Assembly: GCA_934504065.1 (NCBI GenBank)
Contig: CAKSVQ010000145.1
Location: 1 to 5,614, forward strand
DNA from: an uncultured Dysosmobacter sp.
Lineage (GTDB): Bacteria > Bacillota > Clostridia > Oscillospirales > Oscillospiraceae
Direction of reading: 5' to 3'
DNA length: 5,614 nucleotides
Part shown: in pieces, positions 3,614 to 5,614 of the stretch
How the letters are laid out: every line of letters begins with the position of its first letter
Position numbering within the stretch: the first letter of the stretch is position 1
Position numbers and translations under genes: made by a program
The notes under the pieces: generated by a model
What the model saw: only the letters and a program-made list of their open reading frames with translations
Told to the model about the DNA's origin: nothing
The model's database searches: none

Positions 3614-5614
3614 CGGGCATACTCCCGGAGGAACTCCTTGATCTGGGCCGCGCCTGCGTAGAGAGTGGGCGTCTCGCCCCACGCCACCAGGGTGGGGGCC
3701 TGCCGCAGTCCCAGGGCCTTTGCTTCTTCTGCGTGCTGCTGGGCGTCCTTTTCCTCGTAGGGGAGGCCCGCCTTTTGCAGCAGCGGCTTCACCGCCCGGC
3801 AGTTGGGACAGGTGGCCGTGACAAACAGGGTGTAGCCGTCCGCACTCTGAGTGCTGGGAGTCGAATCAGGCGCGGGGGTGTTGTCCTTCGCCTCATTGGC
3901 CGGGGCGGAGGCGTGGGGCTGCCCTGCGCAGCTCACCTGATAGGTCTTTCTGTCCTGGTATTCCTGGCTCTTGCCGTCGTTCCAGTTCTGCACCGGGCGG
4001 TAGTAGCCGGTGATGCGGCTGTATACCTCCGTCTTTTTTCCGCAGATGGGGCAGGTGAACTGCTCTCCGGCCAGATAGCCGTGGTCGGCACAGACAGAGT
4101 AGGTGGGGGAAAGGGTGTAGTAGGGCAGCTCGTAGTTCTCTGCGATCTTGCGCACCAGGGCTGCCGCCGCCCGCCAGTCGGGCAGCTTTTCCCCCAGGAA
4201 GGTGTGGAACACCGTGCCGCTGGTGTAGAGCGTCTGGAGCTTGTCCTGTACATCCAGCGCGGCGAACACGTCCTCGGTGTAGCCCACGGGCAGGTGGCTG
4301 GAGTTGGTGTAGTAGGGCGTCGCGCCCTCGTGGGCGGTGATGATGTCGGGGTAGTGCTGCTTATCGTGCTTGGCCAGGCGGTAGGAGGTGGACTCGGCGG
4401 GGGTGGCCTCCAGGTTATAGAGGTCGCCGTACTGCTCCTGATAGTCGCTCAGCCGCTCCCGCATGTGCTTCAGCACCCGGACGGCGAAGTCCTGGGTCTC
4501 CTCGTGGGTGAGATCCTTGCGCAGCCACGCGGCGTTCAGCCCCGCCTCGTTCATGCCCAGAAGGCCGATGGTGGAGAAGTGGTTGTCGAAGCTGCCGAGA
4601 TAGCGTTTGGTGTAGGGGTACAGCCCCTCCTCCATCAGCCGCCCGATGGTGGTGCGTTTGATCTTCAGGCTGCGGGCGGCGATGTCCATCATGCGGTCCA
4701 GCCGGGTGAAGAAATCCGCCTCGTCCTTGGCGAGATAGGCGATCCGGGGCAGGTTGACGGTTACGACGCCCACGGAACCGGTGGACTCGCCGCTGCCGAA
4801 GAAGCCTCCGCTCTTCTTGCGCAGCTCCCGCAGATCCAGCCGCAGGCGGCAGCACATGCTGCGCACGTCGCTGGGCTCCATGTCGGAGTTGATGTAGTTA
4901 GAGAAATAGGGCGTGCCGAATTTTGAAGTCATCTCGAAGAGCAGACGGTTGTTTTCCGTTTCGCTCCAGTCGAAGTTTTTGGTGATGGAGTAGGTGGGGA
5001 TGGGGTACTGGAAGCCCCGGCCGTTGGCGTCCCCCTCGATCATGACCTCGATGAAGGCCTGGTTGATCAGATCCATCTCAGCCTGGCAGTCCCCGTAGGT
5101 GAAGTCCATGGGCTTGCCGCCTACGATGCACGGCTGGTCGGCCAGGTCGGCGGGCACGGTCCAGTCTAACGTGATGTTGGAGAACGGGGCCTGAGTGCCC
5201 CAGCGGCTGGGCGTATTCACCCCGTAGATGAAGCTCTCGATGCAGTGCTTGACCTCGTCGTAGCTAAGGCGATCCGTGCGGACAAAGGGGGCGAGATAGG
5301 TGTCGAAGCTGGAGAAGGCCTGCGCGCCCGCCCACTCGTTCTGCATAATGCCCAGGAAGTTTACCATCTGGTTGCACAGCGTGGCCAGGTGCTTGGCGGG
5401 GGCGCTGGTGATCTTCCCGGGGATACCGCCCAGCCCCTCTTGAATAAGCTGCTTTAAGCTCCAGCCGGCGCAGTAGCCGGTGAGCATAGACAGGTCGTGG
5501 ATGTGGAGATCTGCGTTGCGGTGGGCGTCGGCAATCTCCTCGTCGTAGATCTCGCTGAGCCAGTAATTGGCGGTGATGGCGCCGGAGTTGGACAGGATCA
5601 GACCGCCCACGGAG
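3610..5614 (-). CDS. nrdD: Class III anaerobic ribonucleoside-triphosphate reductase with fused C-terminal redoxin domain, 5' end outside window
   Basis: The enzyme reduces NTPs to dNTPs by glycyl-radical chemistry in strict anaerobes; NrdG installs the radical. The GTG at 5610 is an internal Val in SVGGLILSNSG, so the start and any ATP-cone domain lie upstream. Counting that Val as residue 1, HIHDL is at 36-40 and C47 aligns with the first catalytic cysteine. MCCR (252-255) holds the probable thiyl cysteine, C254 (aligning with the GCR of other NrdDs). VTVNLP is at 283-288 and TPAES at 403-407. A probable zinc site is formed by C507, H510, C520 and C523. The glycyl-radical motif SRITGYY has G535, followed by WNDGK (543-547). 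An Ala/Pro/Ser/Thr/Asp linker (about 562-590) leads to a roughly 76-residue thioredoxin/NrdH-like domain with CPNC at 601-604 and a putative cis-Pro in QAPT (637-640). The TGA stop overlaps the trxB start. NrdD identity is certain; electron delivery by the fused domain is inferred. Confidence 0.96.
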   Translation of the reverse strand, partial: SVGGLILSNSGAITANYWLSEIYDEEIADAHRNADLHIHDLSMLTGYCAGWSLKQLIQEGLGGIPGKITSAPAKHLATLCNQMVNFLGIMQNEWAGAQAFSSFDTYLAPFVRTDRLSYDEVKHCIESFIYGVNTPSRWGTQAPFSNITLDWTVPADLADQPCIVGGKPMDFTYGDCQAEMDLINQAFIEVMIEGDANGRGFQYPIPTYSITKNFDWSETENNRLLFEMTSKFGTPYFSNYINSDMEPSDVRSMCCRLRLDLRELRKKSGGFFGSGESTGSVGVVTVNLPRIAYLAKDEADFFTRLDRMMDIAARSLKIKRTTIGRLMEEGLYPYTKRYLGSFDNHFSTIGLLGMNEAGLNAAWLRKDLTHEETQDFAVRVLKHMRERLSDYQEQYGDLYNLEATPAESTSYRLAKHDKQHYPDIITAHEGATPYYTNSSHLPVGYTEDVFAALDVQDKLQTLYTSGTVFHTFLGEKLPDWRAAAALVRKIAENYELPYYTLSPTYSVCADHGYLAGEQFTCPICGKKTEVYSRITGYYRPVQNWNDGKSQEYQDRKTYQVSCAGQPHASAPANEAKDNTPAPDSTPSTQSADGYTLFVTATCPNCRAVKPLLQKAGLPYEEKDAQQHAEEAKALGLRQAPTLVAWGETPTLYAGAAQIKEFLREYAR
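3622..3626 (-). promoter_or_regulatory. Ribosome binding site of trxB inside the nrdD 3' end
   Basis: GGGAG on the minus strand sits 8 nt before ATG 3613, within the last codons of nrdD. Together with the ATGA stop-start overlap it fixes the trxB start and indicates translational coupling of the two genes. Confidence 0.75.

Noticed and set aside
3614..3682. Longer N-terminus for trxB (23 extra residues)
   Set aside because: The extension lies within the nrdD redoxin domain, is Arg/Pro/Gly-rich, and precedes a start with a good ribosome binding site and immediate FAD-binding fold.
3733..4926. Open frame of 397 residues on the plus strand opposite nrdD
   Set aside because: It lies wholly opposite conserved nrdD and has a Gly/Val/Leu-rich, low-complexity translation with no recognisable motif. 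It is a shadow of GC-rich codons.
5608..5610. GTG as the nrdD start codon
   Set aside because: The frame stays open to the window edge and the residues around it are conserved internal NrdD sequence, so the gene continues outside the window.

Overview
The window looks like chromosomal DNA of an anaerobic, GC-rich Clostridia species, most likely a gut Oscillospiraceae-type bacterium. The reasons are an oxygen-sensitive class III ribonucleotide reductase, a Gram-positive-style S-layer-homology (SLH) surface protein with InlB-type repeats, ribosome binding sites and promoters of the sigma-A type, and coding DNA that is GC-rich on the whole. Genus-level placement is not possible from the sequence alone.

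Layout. (1) Positions 1-1908, plus strand: the 3' part of a gene for a large secreted surface protein with InlB-like repeats, Ig-like domains and three C-terminal SLH domains. A perfect 12-bp intrinsic terminator follows at 1916-1950. (2) Positions 1951-2354: a non-coding stretch full of hairpins. Read on the minus strand it is one transcription unit: a near-consensus extended -10 promoter (2326-2354), tRNA-Gly with a CCC anticodon and encoded CCA (2222-2295), a 3' trailer with two well-formed hairpins, and an intrinsic terminator (2057-2094). A further long hairpin lies at 1971-2034, between the convergent terminators. (3) Positions 2385-5614, minus strand: an operon in the order nrdD (5' end outside the window), trxB, small two-helix membrane protein, ending at a 16-bp perfect inverted repeat.

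The most interesting part is the nrdD-trxB unit. The anaerobic ribonucleoside-triphosphate reductase carries a C-terminal thioredoxin/NrdH-like domain with a CPNC active site, joined by a flexible Pro/Ala/Ser/Thr linker. Its stop codon overlaps the start of a thioredoxin reductase gene (ATGA). This suggests a built-in electron chain, NADPH to TrxB to the fused redoxin domain to the NrdD active site, in place of or beside formate as reductant. The small membrane protein 20 nt downstream of trxB is unrecognised.

The SLH gene is compositionally uneven: its 5' part is about 40% GC and its SLH-coding 3' part about 70% GC, which suggests a mosaic surface protein.
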